64,000 nt of DNA from an uncultured Bacteroidales bacterium (GCA_946185535.1 CAMHJX010000006.1:62001-126000), one strand, 5' to 3'. Positions 8,687 to 17,903 are shown, counted from the first letter of the stretch. Numbers and translations are program-made. Notes: generated from the sequence alone by a model not told the origin.

Positions 8687-9769
8687 ATGAAGAAACGTTC
8701 GTTGCCAGCCCTGTCGACTTTGCCGACCTCCAACCTTGACTTGTTGGAACGCCTCTACAAATGGGGTGTGGTGTGGATGGTGCTGTTCGTTATCTTCTTT
8801 GCGGTGCACTCCAACGGCAATTACCTCTTCCGTGCTGCCAGTTCGCTCTGTTTTGTGGGCATGGTGGCACTATCGGTGCTCTTTATCAATAAAGTGCTGA
8901 TTGAGTATCTGTTGAAAAAGAGCAGGCTGGTGTTTTTCATCCTGATGTCGCTTTTGGCGATACCGCTTTGGTCAGTTGCCTCCATCACAATCGATGCTTG
9001 TTTGCTTCATTTTATCGAAAAAGTTCCGTTTGCCGAAATCTTTGATTTTCCGCGCTTTTTCATGGCTTTCTTGGTGCGTTTGATTTGGTTTATTGCCGCC
9101 TATGCCCTTGTGGTGATTTTCTATTATCAACGTAAGGAGAACGAGGAAAAGATCATTTCCGACCAGCTGAAAAGTGAGAAGCTCGCCATGGAGCTTCGCT
9201 ATCTGAAGTCGCAAATCAATCCGCATTTTCTTTTCAATGCCTTAAATAACATTTACTCAATGGTTTACACCCATGATGACAATGCTGCCGATGGTGTGCT
9301 GAAACTCTCTGAGATGTTACGTTATGTGTTGGTCGACTGTCAGGCTGAGATTATCCCATTAAGCAAGGAAATCAATTACATAGAGAACTTCATTGACTTT
9401 CAGATGATGCGTATGGGAGGTGAGCGCGATGTGGTGTTGGAGCAGGATATTGAAAAGGAGGACTTCATGATTGCGCCCATGCTGTTGCAGCCTATCATCG
9501 AGAATTGTTTCAAATACAGTCGCCTGGAGACCCATCCCGAAGGCTTTGTGCACATTGGCATCCACCAGTCGGGCAGCAGTTTTCGCTTTGTGGCGGAAAA
9601 CACGGTTGCATCCAATGCCTTGCCGTTTGTGGGCAAAAAGGGAGCAGAGGAAAAGTCGGGTATAGGCCAAAAGAATGTGCAACAACGTCTGATGCTTCAC
9701 TATGGTGAGAGCTATAATTTTGATATTGAACAAGATAATGGAATCTATAAGGTCAAGATTGAACTATGA
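8687..9769 (+). CDS. LytS/YehU-type sensor histidine kinase
   Basis: 360 residues. Four hydrophobic segments (roughly 28-40, 52-72, 81-103 and 125-146) precede a His_kinase domain with the phospho-acceptor motif LKSQINPHFLFNALNNIYS, in which H180 is the expected site. The C-terminal ATPase carries APMLLQPIIENCFKYS as its N-box and SGIGQKNVQQRL as its G box. Signals probably come through the membrane part, as there is no large periplasmic domain. The stop overlaps the response-regulator start by 4 bp, so they are coupled. It is divergent from the RND efflux operon, making that operon a possible target; this is only inferred. Confidence 0.93.
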   Translation: MKKRSLPALSTLPTSNLDLLERLYKWGVVWMVLFVIFFAVHSNGNYLFRAASSLCFVGMVALSVLFINKVLIEYLLKKSRLVFFILMSLLAIPLWSVASITIDACLLHFIEKVPFAEIFDFPRFFMAFLVRLIWFIAAYALVVIFYYQRKENEEKIISDQLKSEKLAMELRYLKSQINPHFLFNALNNIYSMVYTHDDNAADGVLKLSEMLRYVLVDCQAEIIPLSKEINYIENFIDFQMMRMGGERDVVLEQDIEKEDFMIAPMLLQPIIENCFKYSRLETHPEGFVHIGIHQSGSSFRFVAENTVASNALPFVGKKGAEEKSGIGQKNVQQRLMLHYGESYNFDIEQDNGIYKVKIEL

Positions 9770-10482
9770 AAGAGAAATACAATGTGGTCATCGTGGATGA
9801 CGAGTTTTTGGCCCAAAAACTGTTGCAGGACTATGTCTCGAAAGTGGACTCGCTTGAAATTGTTGCCGTCTGTTCCAATGCTTTCGAGGCTATGAATGCC
9901 TTGAAAAACTATCAGGTTGACATCATGTTCCTCGACATCCAGATGCCTGACTTGACGGGTTTGGAACTGGTGAAGAGCTTGGAACACAAGCCGGCTACCA
10001 TCTTCACAACGGCTTATTCGGAATATGCCGTCGATGCGTTCAACCTCTCGGTGGTCGACTATCTGTTGAAGCCTTTCGACTTTCCGCGATTCTTCCAAGC
10101 CGTCTGCAAGGCCATTGGCAGCGACCAGCCTTTGGTGAGCACTGTAGACAAACCGCGTGACAGCGTCAGCCGTTCCAACGACTTCATCACCGTAAAGGCA
10201 GACTATAAGCTATATAAAATTAACTATGATGACTTGCTCTTTATCGAAGGTCAACACGAATATGTGACTTTCCATACCACCCAGCGTCGCATCACCGCCT
10301 TGTTTGCCTTGAAAGATTTGGAGGAAATACTGCCCAAGGACAAGTTTGTCCGTGTCCACAAGTCGTATATCGTATCTTTCAAGCATATCCAGGACTTGGA
10401 CAAGTCGGATGTTACCGTTGCTGGCAACAAGGTGCCGGTAGGTGCCAGCTATCGTGATGAGCTTTTGGCGAGATTGCAGTAA
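9766..10482 (+). CDS. LytR/AlgR-type response regulator (REC-LytTR)
   Basis: 238 residues. The receiver domain spans about 1-120, with acidic pair D11-D12 and phospho-acceptor D57 in IMFLDIQMPDLTG, plus the conserved Lys in YLLKPFDF. The LytTR DNA-binding domain spans about 140-238 (FITVKADYKLYKINYDDLLFIEG, then KFVRVHKSYIVSFKHI). LytTR domains bind direct repeats upstream of target genes. It is co-transcribed with the LytS-type kinase. No terminator was found before the next gene's promoter. Confidence 0.95.
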   Translation: MKEKYNVVIVDDEFLAQKLLQDYVSKVDSLEIVAVCSNAFEAMNALKNYQVDIMFLDIQMPDLTGLELVKSLEHKPATIFTTAYSEYAVDAFNLSVVDYLLKPFDFPRFFQAVCKAIGSDQPLVSTVDKPRDSVSRSNDFITVKADYKLYKINYDDLLFIEGQHEYVTFHTTQRRITALFALKDLEEILPKDKFVRVHKSYIVSFKHIQDLDKSDVTVAGNKVPVGASYRDELLARLQ

Positions 10483-10519
10483 AAAATTTCAAATTTTTGG
10501 CAAAGCAAAGAAAAAAATG

Positions 10520-10527
10520 TATATTTG
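10520..10527 (+). promoter_or_regulatory. -7 box TATATTTG for the YegP-like gene
   Basis: Fits TAnnTTTG, 32 bp upstream of the ATG at 10559. Confidence 0.6.
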
Positions 10528-10558
10528 CAGCCTAAACCAACTTTAAAAACAGAAAATT

Positions 10559-10894
10559 ATGGGTAAATTTGAAATTAAAACAAGAAAGAACGGCGAATTC
10601 CAGTTCAATCTGAAGGCCACTAACGGCCAAGTCATCCTCACCAGCGAAGGCTATAAAACCAAGGCTTCGTGCCTCAACGGAGTGGAATCCGTAAAGAAAA
10701 ACAGCCAAGACCAAAAGCGTTTCGAAATCAAGGAAGCCTCCAATGGCAAACCGTATTTCAACTTGATGGCTTCCAATGGACAAATCATTGGTTCGAGCCA
10801 GATGTATGCCAACCAAGTGAACATGAAGAATGGCATCGCATCGGTGATGAAGAACGCTCCCGAGGCTCCCATTGTCGATTTGACTGAAGAATAA
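10559..10894 (+). CDS. YegP-family (DUF1508/UPF0339) protein
   Basis: 111 residues made of two tandem ~48-residue DUF1508 repeats: FEIKTRKNGEFQFNLKATNG followed by FEIKEASNGKPYFNLMASNG. Each repeat ends in a helix with the pattern K..C.NGVESVKKN or Q..MKNGIASVMKN. The family forms small beta-beta-beta-alpha units of unknown biochemical role, often highly expressed. It has its own promoter box and a strong terminator at 10919-10948, so it is monocistronic. Confidence 0.93.
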   Translation: MGKFEIKTRKNGEFQFNLKATNGQVILTSEGYKTKASCLNGVESVKKNSQDQKRFEIKEASNGKPYFNLMASNGQIIGSSQMYANQVNMKNGIASVMKNAPEAPIVDLTEE

Positions 10895-10918
10895 GCATGG
10901 CTTGACTGAGAGTTTGAG

Positions 10919-10948
10919 AAAGGAACGGCGAGGAGTCGTTCCTTTTTT
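10919..10948 (+). terminator. Intrinsic terminator after the YegP-like gene
   Basis: AAGGAACG / CGTTCCTT stem with a 9-nt loop, followed by a T run. Confidence 0.85.
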
Positions 10949-10983
10949 GAATGATAAACCTAAACAGATAGGAGGGAAGAACG

Positions 10984-11166
10984 ATGAGATGTCCAAAATG
11001 TGGAAGTAGGAATATCACAGTGGAAAGACAAGGCTTTAGCTGGAGAAATGGAATTCTCGGTTCGCTGTTCTTTGGCGACAACGGCTTTTTGGCAGGCTTT
11101 TTGGGCAGTAATAATCATGTTTGCGAATGTCAGCATTGCGGTTTTGAGTGGACAATTGAAGATTAG
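10984..11166 (+). CDS. Small zinc-ribbon protein
   Basis: 60 residues with two knuckles: CPKCGS at the N-terminus and CECQHCGFEW at the C-terminus, forming one CxxC...CxxC zinc ribbon. Between them lies a Gly/Phe-rich hydrophobic stretch (ILGSLFFGDNGFLAGFLG). It is preceded by a strong Shine-Dalgarno-like AGGAGGGAAG about 8 bp before ATG. No family name is assigned. It may be a nucleic-acid-binding or metal-handling accessory protein. Confidence 0.6.
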   Translation: MRCPKCGSRNITVERQGFSWRNGILGSLFFGDNGFLAGFLGSNNHVCECQHCGFEWTIED

Positions 11167-11275
11167 GTGAGGTTATTTCCGGTTTTTGTCACTTATATCT
11201 TGTTGTAATTCAGTGCATAAAATAAAAACATCAAAAAAAGTGACAAAAATCGCTTGCGGGTATCGGAAAAAAGCC

Positions 11276-11283
11276 TACTTTTG
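11276..11283 (+). promoter_or_regulatory. -7 box TACTTTTG for the tRNA-Ser gene
   Basis: TAnnTTTG match 20 bp upstream of the tRNA-Ser 5' end. Confidence 0.6.
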
Positions 11284-11302
11284 CACCGCAATTCAACGCC
11301 GA

Positions 11303-11391
11303 GGAGAGGTGGGTGAGTGGCTGAAACCAACAGTTTGCTAAACTGTCGTATCCAGCAATGGGTACCGGGGGTTCGAATCCCCCCTTCTCCG
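11303..11391 (+). tRNA. tRNA-Ser (anticodon GCU)
   Basis: Cloverleaf with acceptor stem GGAGAGG pairing CTTCTCC (one G-U), D-arm GTGAGTGGCTGAAACC, anticodon stem-loop ACAGTTTGCTAAACTGT with GCT, a long variable arm typical of class II tRNAs, and T-arm GGGGGTTCGAATCCCCC. The discriminator is G at 11391. CCA is not encoded. It reads AGC/AGU serine codons. Confidence 0.96.
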
Positions 11392-11401
11392 CGAAAGAAG
11401 G

Positions 11402-11428
11402 AAGACGATGAAGAATCGTCTTTTTTTT
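11402..11428 (+). terminator. Terminator between the two tRNA genes
   Basis: AAGACGAT / ATCGTCTT stem with a GAAGA loop and a run of eight Ts. It lies directly between tRNA-Ser and tRNA-Pro, so the two may be separate or attenuated transcripts. Confidence 0.8.
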
Positions 11429-11503
11429 CGGGGTATGGCGCAGTCCGGCTAGCGCACCTGCTTTGGGAGCAGGGGGTCGAAGGTTCGAATCCTTTTGCCC
11501 CGA
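11429..11503 (+). tRNA. tRNA-Pro (anticodon UGG)
   Basis: Acceptor CGGGGTA pairs TGCCCCG, D-arm GCGCAGTCCGGCTAGCGC, anticodon stem CCTGC/GCAGG with loop TTTGGGA giving TGG, T-arm GAAGGTTCGAATCCTT. The discriminator is A at 11503. CCA is not encoded. Confidence 0.96.
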
Positions 11504-11516
11504 CAAACTGAAAATG

Positions 11517-11552
11517 AGGGAGTTACGAAAGTTCGTGACTCCCTAATTTTTT
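11517..11552 (+). terminator. Terminator after tRNA-Pro
   Basis: AGGGAGT..ACGAA / TTCGT..ACTCCCT stem followed by TAATTTTTT. Confidence 0.85.
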
Positions 11553-11647
11553 GGCAAAAATCAAAATTTGCACTCCATTTGCACGCAAATTTTCATGATT
11601 CTTTGAAAAATATCGAAAAAAATAGCCATGTCTTCCATAATAATTCC

Positions 11648-11655
11648 TATATTTG
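11648..11655 (+). promoter_or_regulatory. -7 box TATATTTG for the DUF349 gene
   Basis: Lies 59 bp before ATG 11714. It rules out the longer open frame, which starts inside the tRNA-Pro region. Confidence 0.6.
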
Positions 11656-11713
11656 CAAGCTTAATTGTAAAATAGGTATCAAGGGCTATTCCTTGGCCAT
11701 AAAACGAATTGAA

Positions 11714-13702
11714 ATGGAAAACAACGAACAACTAACTCAAAACCCTGCCATTGAGGGAGGAATTGAGAATGAAACGACCACATCAAAGGCCGCAACGAAA
11801 GCCATTGATGGTAACGAGAAAAAGAAGATTGTCAAACTGATCCAGCCCAGTATCTTGCCTGGCAAGGTGAAGGTCGAGGTAAACACCCTCGTGGCTGAAA
11901 TGATTGCCGAGACAGCCCCTGTGGCCGACGAGGTGATGCCCGAGATGGTGGATGTAGCCGAACCTGATGAGGATGAACTGGTGGAAGACAATGCCGACTT
12001 GGACGGTCTCAACAAACTGCAACTTGTGGAGATGCTCGAGGAACTCGTGCAAGACTCCGATGTCCAAAACATCAAGGACAAAGTTGCGGCTATTCGTCTC
12101 CATTTCAATAAGTTGAACAAGGAAGACATGGACAACGAACTCGACCAATTCCTCCAAGGCGGTGGTGAAGCCGAGAGCTTCCAACATGTTGAAGACCCCA
12201 TTGAACAGCGTTTCAATGCTGCCTTTGGCATCTTCAAGGCCAACCGTGCCAAGCAAAACGAGGACATGGAGAAGCAAAAGGTTGAGAATCTGGCCAAAAA
12301 GCAAGCCATCCTCGATGAGCTGAAGGAAATCATCGCTTCAGATGACTCCCTGAAGAAGACTTACGATGACTTCCGTGCCTTGCAAGACCGCTGGAAGGAG
12401 ATTGGCCCTGTTCCGGCTGCCGAGAACTCCAACCTTTGGAACAACTACCACTTCCTGGTGGAGAAGTTCTTCGACAAGGTCAGAATCGGCCGCGAACTCC
12501 GTGACCTCGACATGAAGAAGAACCTCGATGCCAAGATCGAGCTCTGCGAGAAAGCTGAGGAACTGCTTGACGAGAAGTCAATTACCAAGGCTTTCAAGGC
12601 TTTGCAGAAGCTTCATGAGGATTGGAAGGAAGTAGGTCCCGTGCCTCAAGACAAGAAGGATGAGATTTGGGAGCGCTTCAAGGCTGCTACTGACAAGATC
12701 AACCAAATCCGCCGTGAGCATTATGCCCAGATTGAGGAAGAACAAACGGGTAACCTCGAAGCCAAGAAAGCTTTGTGCGAGAAGGCTGAAGAGTTGATTG
12801 CCGAAGACTACACGAGCGTCAACGCTTGGCAGAAGAAGTCGGATGAGCTCTCCGAGATTTTCGGTGTTTGGAAGACCATTGGTCCTGCCAGCAAGAAAGA
12901 CAACGAGGAGATTTGGCAACGCTTCCGTGGCACGATGGATGCTTTCTTCGCCAAGAAGAAGGAATTCTTTGCTACTTTGAAGGACAGACAGACCGAAAAC
13001 CTCGAGCGCAAGACCCAACTCTGCATCGAGGCTGAGGCTCTGATGGAGTCGACCGATTGGAAGAACGCCACCGAGCAGATTAAGAAGCTTCAAGAAGAGT
13101 GGAAAACCATCGGTCCCGTGCCAAAGCGTCACACCGACAAGATTTGGAAGCGTTTCCGTGCCGCTTGCGACACCTTCTTCAACCGCAAGAACGAACACTT
13201 CAGCGGTCGCCGCACCGAAGAGGAAGCCAATCTTGCTGCCAAGAAGGCTTTGATTGAGGAAATCAAGGCATTTGAAATCGGCCCGAGCCGCAACGAGAAC
13301 ATGGAAGCCATCAAGGCCTTCCAGAAGCGTTGGATTGAAATCGGCTATGTGCCGATGAAGTACAAGGATGCCATCAACAAGGAGTATCGTGAACTCATCG
13401 ACGGTTTCTTCGACACGATGCGCAAGAACCAGAACGAGGCTTCGACCAACGAGTTCCGCGAGATGATGGAAGGCTGGAGGGATGACCCGAATGCTAACGA
13501 CCGTGTGCGCCGCGAGCGCAACACCTTGCAGACCCGCATCCAGAAGCTGCGCGATGAAATCGCAGCCATGGAGAACAACATCGGTTTCTTCTCCAACAGC
13601 AAGAACTCAGAGCTGATGCGTGCCGAGTACGAGAAGAAGATCAACAAGGCCAAGGAAGACCTCAAGGTCCTTGAAGCCAAGCTGAAGATTGCTGAGGAAT
13701 AA
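11714..13702 (+). CDS. DUF349-repeat protein
   Basis: About 662 residues from ATG 11714. After an acidic, low-complexity N-terminal ~150 residues come five or more DUF349 units of ~70 residues with the recurring signature W-K-x-I/V-G-P-V-P...IWxRFRxAxDxFF (for example DRWKEIGPVPAA, EDWKEVGPVPQD, EEWKTIGPVPKR). A coiled coil follows at the end (NTLQTRIQKLRDEIAAMENN). Charged helical repeats suggest a cytosolic scaffold or RNA/ribosome-associated protein, but the family function is unknown. Codon use is highly biased, suggesting strong expression. Its start is fixed by the upstream promoter and by continuity of the family-like sequence. Confidence 0.9.
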   Translation: MENNEQLTQNPAIEGGIENETTTSKAATKAIDGNEKKKIVKLIQPSILPGKVKVEVNTLVAEMIAETAPVADEVMPEMVDVAEPDEDELVEDNADLDGLNKLQLVEMLEELVQDSDVQNIKDKVAAIRLHFNKLNKEDMDNELDQFLQGGGEAESFQHVEDPIEQRFNAAFGIFKANRAKQNEDMEKQKVENLAKKQAILDELKEIIASDDSLKKTYDDFRALQDRWKEIGPVPAAENSNLWNNYHFLVEKFFDKVRIGRELRDLDMKKNLDAKIELCEKAEELLDEKSITKAFKALQKLHEDWKEVGPVPQDKKDEIWERFKAATDKINQIRREHYAQIEEEQTGNLEAKKALCEKAEELIAEDYTSVNAWQKKSDELSEIFGVWKTIGPASKKDNEEIWQRFRGTMDAFFAKKKEFFATLKDRQTENLERKTQLCIEAEALMESTDWKNATEQIKKLQEEWKTIGPVPKRHTDKIWKRFRAACDTFFNRKNEHFSGRRTEEEANLAAKKALIEEIKAFEIGPSRNENMEAIKAFQKRWIEIGYVPMKYKDAINKEYRELIDGFFDTMRKNQNEASTNEFREMMEGWRDDPNANDRVRRERNTLQTRIQKLRDEIAAMENNIGFFSNSKNSELMRAEYEKKINKAKEDLKVLEAKLKIAEE

Positions 13703-13724
13703 CCCCTAGCCATTAAGCAATGAA

Positions 13725-13755
13725 AAAGCACCTCGAATCGAGGTGCTTTTTTTTG
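13725..13755 (+). terminator. Terminator after the DUF349 gene
   Basis: AAAGCACCTCGA / TCGAGGTGCTTT stem followed by a T tract. Confidence 0.9.
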
Positions 13756-13766
13756 TGTCCTATTTT

Positions 13767-13795
13767 GTAGAGGCTGTGTGTGACACTATCTCTAC
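13767..13795. repeat. GTAGAG...CTCTAC palindromic element, copy 1
   Basis: Imperfect palindrome with ends GTAGAGGCTGTG and ATCTCTAC. It is related to the copies at 38882-38909 and 48514-48541, all next to terminators. Confidence 0.6.
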
Positions 13796-13810
13796 AAATC
13801 AAGGTGTAAT

Positions 13811-13848
13811 AACGAAAAAAAGAGGTCAAACGACCTCTTTTTTTCGTT
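13811..13848 (-). terminator. Bidirectional terminator for the TonB receptor gene
   Basis: Near-perfect 17-bp stem (AACGAAAAAAAGAGGTC with its complement) and a 4-nt loop, giving T-rich tails on both strands. Confidence 0.9.
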
Positions 13849-13867
13849 GTACGAATCAACGTTGTGA

Positions 13868-16800
13868 TTAGAAGCTATACTTCAGACCGAACATCAGTGA
13901 CCAGCATTGGTTGGCGTTGGTCTCGTTGTATCTGTCATAGGTGGAGGTAGGATATTCACCATCGATCTTGTTCATCGAGAACACAGGAGTGTTGTCTTCA
14001 ATGCGGTCAACCTTCAGAGGAGTGACAGCGTAGGCATCGAAGGCACCATAGCAGCTGTATCTATTGAGACCCCATGAAGAGTTAATCATGTTGAGGACAT
14101 TACCGGCGTTGACGCTGAGTTCGAAGCAATGCGTGGTCTTGCCATAGGTCTTCTTGAAGGTCTTGGCGATACGAGCATCGAGGAGGTGCTTCCAAGGTGA
14201 ACGGCCAGCGTAAGCCTCGGCATATTGTCCTTTGTGGGTGCTCAGATACGGGTCGTTATCCATGAAGGTCTTGAAGGCATTCATGTCTTCAACGCTTGCC
14301 CATTTGAGGTCATTGACATCGTTAGGAATATACATGAGGTCGGTGGCGAGGCCGTCGCCGTTCATGTCATTGGAGTAGAAGTAGCTATAAGCACCAGCCG
14401 AGAAGGCAGTGTAGAACAAGTTGATTCTGACGCCGTCGCCATCGAAGAGGGCTGGGAACATGTAACCGACAGAAGCGGTGACCTTGTCAGGAATGACATA
14501 TTGGCTGCGTTGCAGGCCGACGAAGGTAGGACCATCGATGCTGTAGAGGCCAGAGTAGGCTGATGTGGCGGCGCTGCCGGGCATGCCAGAGATTTCCTTG
14601 CTCTCAGTGTGCGTGTAGGCGGCACGGATGTCAAAGTTCTTGAACGGAGCGGCGCTGACGGCGGCGTTGACGGTGTAGCCGTAGCCTTCTCTTGAGTTGG
14701 TCAGAACGTATGCGGAATGTGAACCGTATGTATAGTTCGAGTTGCCTTCTTCATCAACGAGGAGAGCATAGTTGACGCGCTTGTCAGGACCGTTGAAACG
14801 GACATTGTCACCAGCATTGGCAATCATGTCATATTTGAGGTTCCAGTCAACAAGGCGGACACCATAGATGGTCTTGTTGAACATGCCTTCCAAAGTGAAG
14901 GTCAAGGGGAACGAAACCGGGACGTCCCAGTCGATACCCAGCATTGACTTCCAGATTTGAGGCATTCTGAAATTAGGATCGACACCGTTGATGTCGCCAC
15001 TGAGTTGACCGTCTTCAGGAGTGACAGTGGTGTTGAGACCAAGGGCGCTGACCATCTCGTTGACATTGGTGATGTAGGTACCATCAGGTTTCATCAATGC
15101 TTGCAAATGAGCTAAAGTCTCGTCGGTATAGTTGACAACATAACCTCCTTCAGGATCCTGGCCAATGCTGCCGCTGAATCCGTTCTTGCTGAAGAGGGTT
15201 TGAATCATGCCAGCATTTTGAGGCATGTTGGTGAAGAATACCAGAGGCAGACGGCCTTGGAAGAGACCGCTACCACCACGGAGGGTGAGACCATCAACAA
15301 CATCCCAGTTGAAACCGATACGAGGTGAAACCTGAACGCGGTTAGTGGGCCATTTACCAGTGTTGACGACATTACCGCCCATGTTGTACTCAAGGATGGC
15401 ATTGTTGGTCATCAATTGTGAGTTGTCAAAGAGCATGGCATCGGCACGAACACCGAAGTTCAGCTTGAAGTTGTCGGTGATGTTCCAATCGTCCTGTGCA
15501 TAGGCACCGAATTGGTTGTAGGTGATTTCACCGCGAGGGTTGGCCTCGCCGTTGTTACCGACGCAGAGAGCAAAGCTCAGAGGCATCTCACCATTCAGGA
15601 AGTCTTCGGCGCTGGCGAAACGATAGTAACCCGTACCATTACGCATGTAAGAGTTGCTTGCAGTTTGGCGTTCCCAGTTGACACCGGCGGTGATCTTGTG
15701 GTTGCCAGTGTAGTAGGTCACATTGTCGGTGGCATTGAACACTTTGTTCTTCACACCATTGTTGTAGCTGAACAGCTCGTAACCAACGCTAGTGAAAGGA
15801 ATGAAGTTGCCCGTGGCTTCAAAGTCTTCATAGCCGCTCATGATGTCGATATGGGGGAAGAGACTTGAGTTGGAACCACGTTGGTCGTTGATGTCCGTGT
15901 AGGTGAAGATGAACTGGTTGCTCACTTGAGTTGAGAAGCGGCTGTTCAATTCAGTGGCGAAGGACATCACATCGTTGCGCATGGAATACATGTTGTTCGA
16001 GAAGGGGAAAGCATTTTCACCAGAACGGTTGTAGGCTCTGTTGCGGAAGTTGTCGTCGCAAGAGTTTCCGTTCGGGGCGTTCCAAAGCGTGTTGGCCGTT
16101 TTGTTGAAACGGAACATCAATTTATTGTTGTCGTTGATATTCCAGTCGATACGAGCCAAGAGCTTCAGGTTGTTGTTACCACCAGGATAGTTGGTGTAGG
16201 AACCTGCATCATAACCATAGTCATTTTTCAGCTTGTTGTAAATCTCGTCGAGGACTGAAGCGCTGGCTGCGTCAGGACGATATTGGATGACTTCTGAAGG
16301 CTCTTCTGTTCTTTCAGCGTTGAGGAAGAAGAACAATTTATCTTTAACGATGGGACCACCGACAGTAGCACCATAGGTCCAAGTGCTTTCTTCTGGACGA
16401 ACGCCGAGGTTTTCACCTAACAGTCTGTTGCCACGGAAGGTTTGGTTGGTGTAATAAGTATAGGCCGAACCGTGGAATTTGTTGGTACCTGACTTGGTGA
16501 TGGCATTGATGCCGCCACCGACGAAGTTGGATTGACGGACGTCGAAAGGAGCAACTACGACTTGAACTTCTTCAATAGCATCCACAGAAATGGGGGTGCC
16601 ACCGCCGGGAAGGTTGCTGCTCAAACCGAAGTTGTTGTTGAAGTTGGCACCATCAACGGTGAAGTTGGTGGAACGACCGTCGCTACCGGCAAAGCTCATA
16701 TTGTTTGCGTAGGGCGACACCTTGACAACATCAACGATGCTGCGAGTAATAGTAGGCAGAACGGCGATTTCCTCTGAATTAACAGTTGTTGAGGTGGAGT

Positions 16801-17179
16801 TGTAAACAGGTTTTTCAGCTTCGCCTGAAACAACAATCTCGCCAAGCTCATTTGCCTTGCTATCAAGCGTGAAGTCAGCACGATAGGTTTCACCCAACTT
16901 CAAAGTGACATTCTCAGACTTTGAAGTGGCGTAGCCCACATAACGGACCTCGATAGAGTAAGGACCACCGACTCTCATGCCTTGCATGGTGTAGCGGCCT
17001 TCACTGTTAGAGATGGTAAAATAAGAGCTACCGGAAGGGATGTGGGTAGCAATGACGGTAGCACCCGGAAGCGGGCCATTTTCGTCAACAATCTTACCAC
17101 TGATACTAGAAGTTGTCACTTGTGCCATCATTGCAACGGAGGCAATCATAGCCAGGAAAAAAGTAAGTAACTTTTTCAT
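13868..17179 (-). CDS. Oar-like TonB-dependent outer-membrane receptor
   Basis: 1103 residues. A signal peptide (MKKLLTFFLAMIASVAMMAQ) is followed by a carboxypeptidase-regulatory-like domain at ~24-112 (SISGKIVDENGPLPGATVIA, YTMQGMRVGGPYSIEVRYVG). A plug follows at ~130-240 (VSPYANNMSFAGSDGRSTNF, DAIEEVQVVVAPFDVRQSNF), then a ~22-strand barrel that ends in the aromatic LMFGLKYSF. This is the layout of Oar/OmpA-like TonB receptors of Bacteroidota. No SusD-type lipoprotein gene is next to it, so it is not a standard glycan-uptake pair. The substrate is unknown. It is monocistronic, with promoter at 17265-17272 and terminator at 13811-13848. Confidence 0.93.
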   Translation of the reverse strand: MKKLLTFFLAMIASVAMMAQVTTSSISGKIVDENGPLPGATVIATHIPSGSSYFTISNSEGRYTMQGMRVGGPYSIEVRYVGYATSKSENVTLKLGETYRADFTLDSKANELGEIVVSGEAEKPVYNSTSTTVNSEEIAVLPTITRSIVDVVKVSPYANNMSFAGSDGRSTNFTVDGANFNNNFGLSSNLPGGGTPISVDAIEEVQVVVAPFDVRQSNFVGGGINAITKSGTNKFHGSAYTYYTNQTFRGNRLLGENLGVRPEESTWTYGATVGGPIVKDKLFFFLNAERTEEPSEVIQYRPDAASASVLDEIYNKLKNDYGYDAGSYTNYPGGNNNLKLLARIDWNINDNNKLMFRFNKTANTLWNAPNGNSCDDNFRNRAYNRSGENAFPFSNNMYSMRNDVMSFATELNSRFSTQVSNQFIFTYTDINDQRGSNSSLFPHIDIMSGYEDFEATGNFIPFTSVGYELFSYNNGVKNKVFNATDNVTYYTGNHKITAGVNWERQTASNSYMRNGTGYYRFASAEDFLNGEMPLSFALCVGNNGEANPRGEITYNQFGAYAQDDWNITDNFKLNFGVRADAMLFDNSQLMTNNAILEYNMGGNVVNTGKWPTNRVQVSPRIGFNWDVVDGLTLRGGSGLFQGRLPLVFFTNMPQNAGMIQTLFSKNGFSGSIGQDPEGGYVVNYTDETLAHLQALMKPDGTYITNVNEMVSALGLNTTVTPEDGQLSGDINGVDPNFRMPQIWKSMLGIDWDVPVSFPLTFTLEGMFNKTIYGVRLVDWNLKYDMIANAGDNVRFNGPDKRVNYALLVDEEGNSNYTYGSHSAYVLTNSREGYGYTVNAAVSAAPFKNFDIRAAYTHTESKEISGMPGSAATSAYSGLYSIDGPTFVGLQRSQYVIPDKVTASVGYMFPALFDGDGVRINLFYTAFSAGAYSYFYSNDMNGDGLATDLMYIPNDVNDLKWASVEDMNAFKTFMDNDPYLSTHKGQYAEAYAGRSPWKHLLDARIAKTFKKTYGKTTHCFELSVNAGNVLNMINSSWGLNRYSCYGAFDAYAVTPLKVDRIEDNTPVFSMNKIDGEYPTSTYDRYNETNANQCWSLMFGLKYSF

Positions 17180-17264
17180 AGATAATGATTTAATGTTAAT
17201 AATTAAGTTGATTGTATTCGTGTTTCAAAACTCGTTTTCATTTTGTCCACTCCATAAGACCGTG

Positions 17265-17272
17265 CAAAGATA
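17265..17272 (-). promoter_or_regulatory. -7 box TATCTTTG for the TonB receptor gene
   Basis: Reverse complement of CAAAGATA, 86 bp upstream of the start, implying a ~80-nt leader. The rest of 17180-17504 is AT-rich; apart from this box and the one at 17475 I see nothing in it. Confidence 0.6.
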
Positions 17273-17474
17273 AGGCATTCCTTTGAATTGCCAAACCAAT
17301 CTTTCCCAAACATTTTTCGATTTTTTTGAAAAGAAATCAACAAGGTTTGTTCATTACTTATAATCATTTGATTATGATTGGATTGAAAGAAAATCTAAAA
17401 CGATTTCTCGGGGTTCATTTTACACCTTATTTATAATATTGGCTCGACTTTCAGGTGGTTTCATTTTTTTTCAC

Positions 17475-17482
17475 TATTTTTG
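17475..17482 (+). promoter_or_regulatory. -7 box TATTTTTG for the small lipoprotein gene
   Basis: Lies 23 bp upstream of ATG 17505. Confidence 0.6.
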
Positions 17483-17504
17483 AAGCCCCAAACTAAAAAC
17501 TACC

Positions 17505-17876
17505 ATGAGAAGGATTGCAATATTTGCCATGTTGGCCGCCATGATTTGTTTTACTGCTTGTGATGACACTGTCTCGAAGCAGTACAAGGCTATGGAAGAG
17601 GAAATCTCATCCATTGAAAACCAAATTAATACCATCGAGGATTGCGATGAACTTCAAATGATGAACATCGCCATCCTCGGCCTGCGCTCCGATATGGACA
17701 ATTACCGTCAGGATCCGGAATCGGAGATGACCGACACGGAAATCGGACAGCTGGATGACATGATTGACAAACTAGATGCCACATGGAGAGGCAAATGGGC
17801 TTCGCTCAATTGTGAGGAGGCCATTTCTAGCGATGTTCTCGACACCTCGGGTGAGGAAGTCGGCGACTTCGATTAG
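17505..17876 (+). CDS. Small acidic lipoprotein, unknown function
   Basis: 123 residues. The N-terminal signal ends in a lipobox (ICFTACDD), so it should be lipid-anchored. The mature part is acidic and mostly helical (AMEEEISSIENQINTIEDC, EIGQLDDMIDKLDATW) with a coiled-coil look and an Asp-rich end (SGEEVGDFD). I do not recognise a family. It has its own promoter. Confidence 0.7.
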   Translation: MRRIAIFAMLAAMICFTACDDTVSKQYKAMEEEISSIENQINTIEDCDELQMMNIAILGLRSDMDNYRQDPESEMTDTEIGQLDDMIDKLDATWRGKWASLNCEEAISSDVLDTSGEEVGDFD

Positions 17877-17903
17877 TATGTGTTGTAAGTTGAACTTTTT
17901 TGC

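Noticed and set aside
11303-11503. tRNA pair as an integration site of a mobile island
   Set aside because: No integrase gene or duplicated tRNA end was found in the window.
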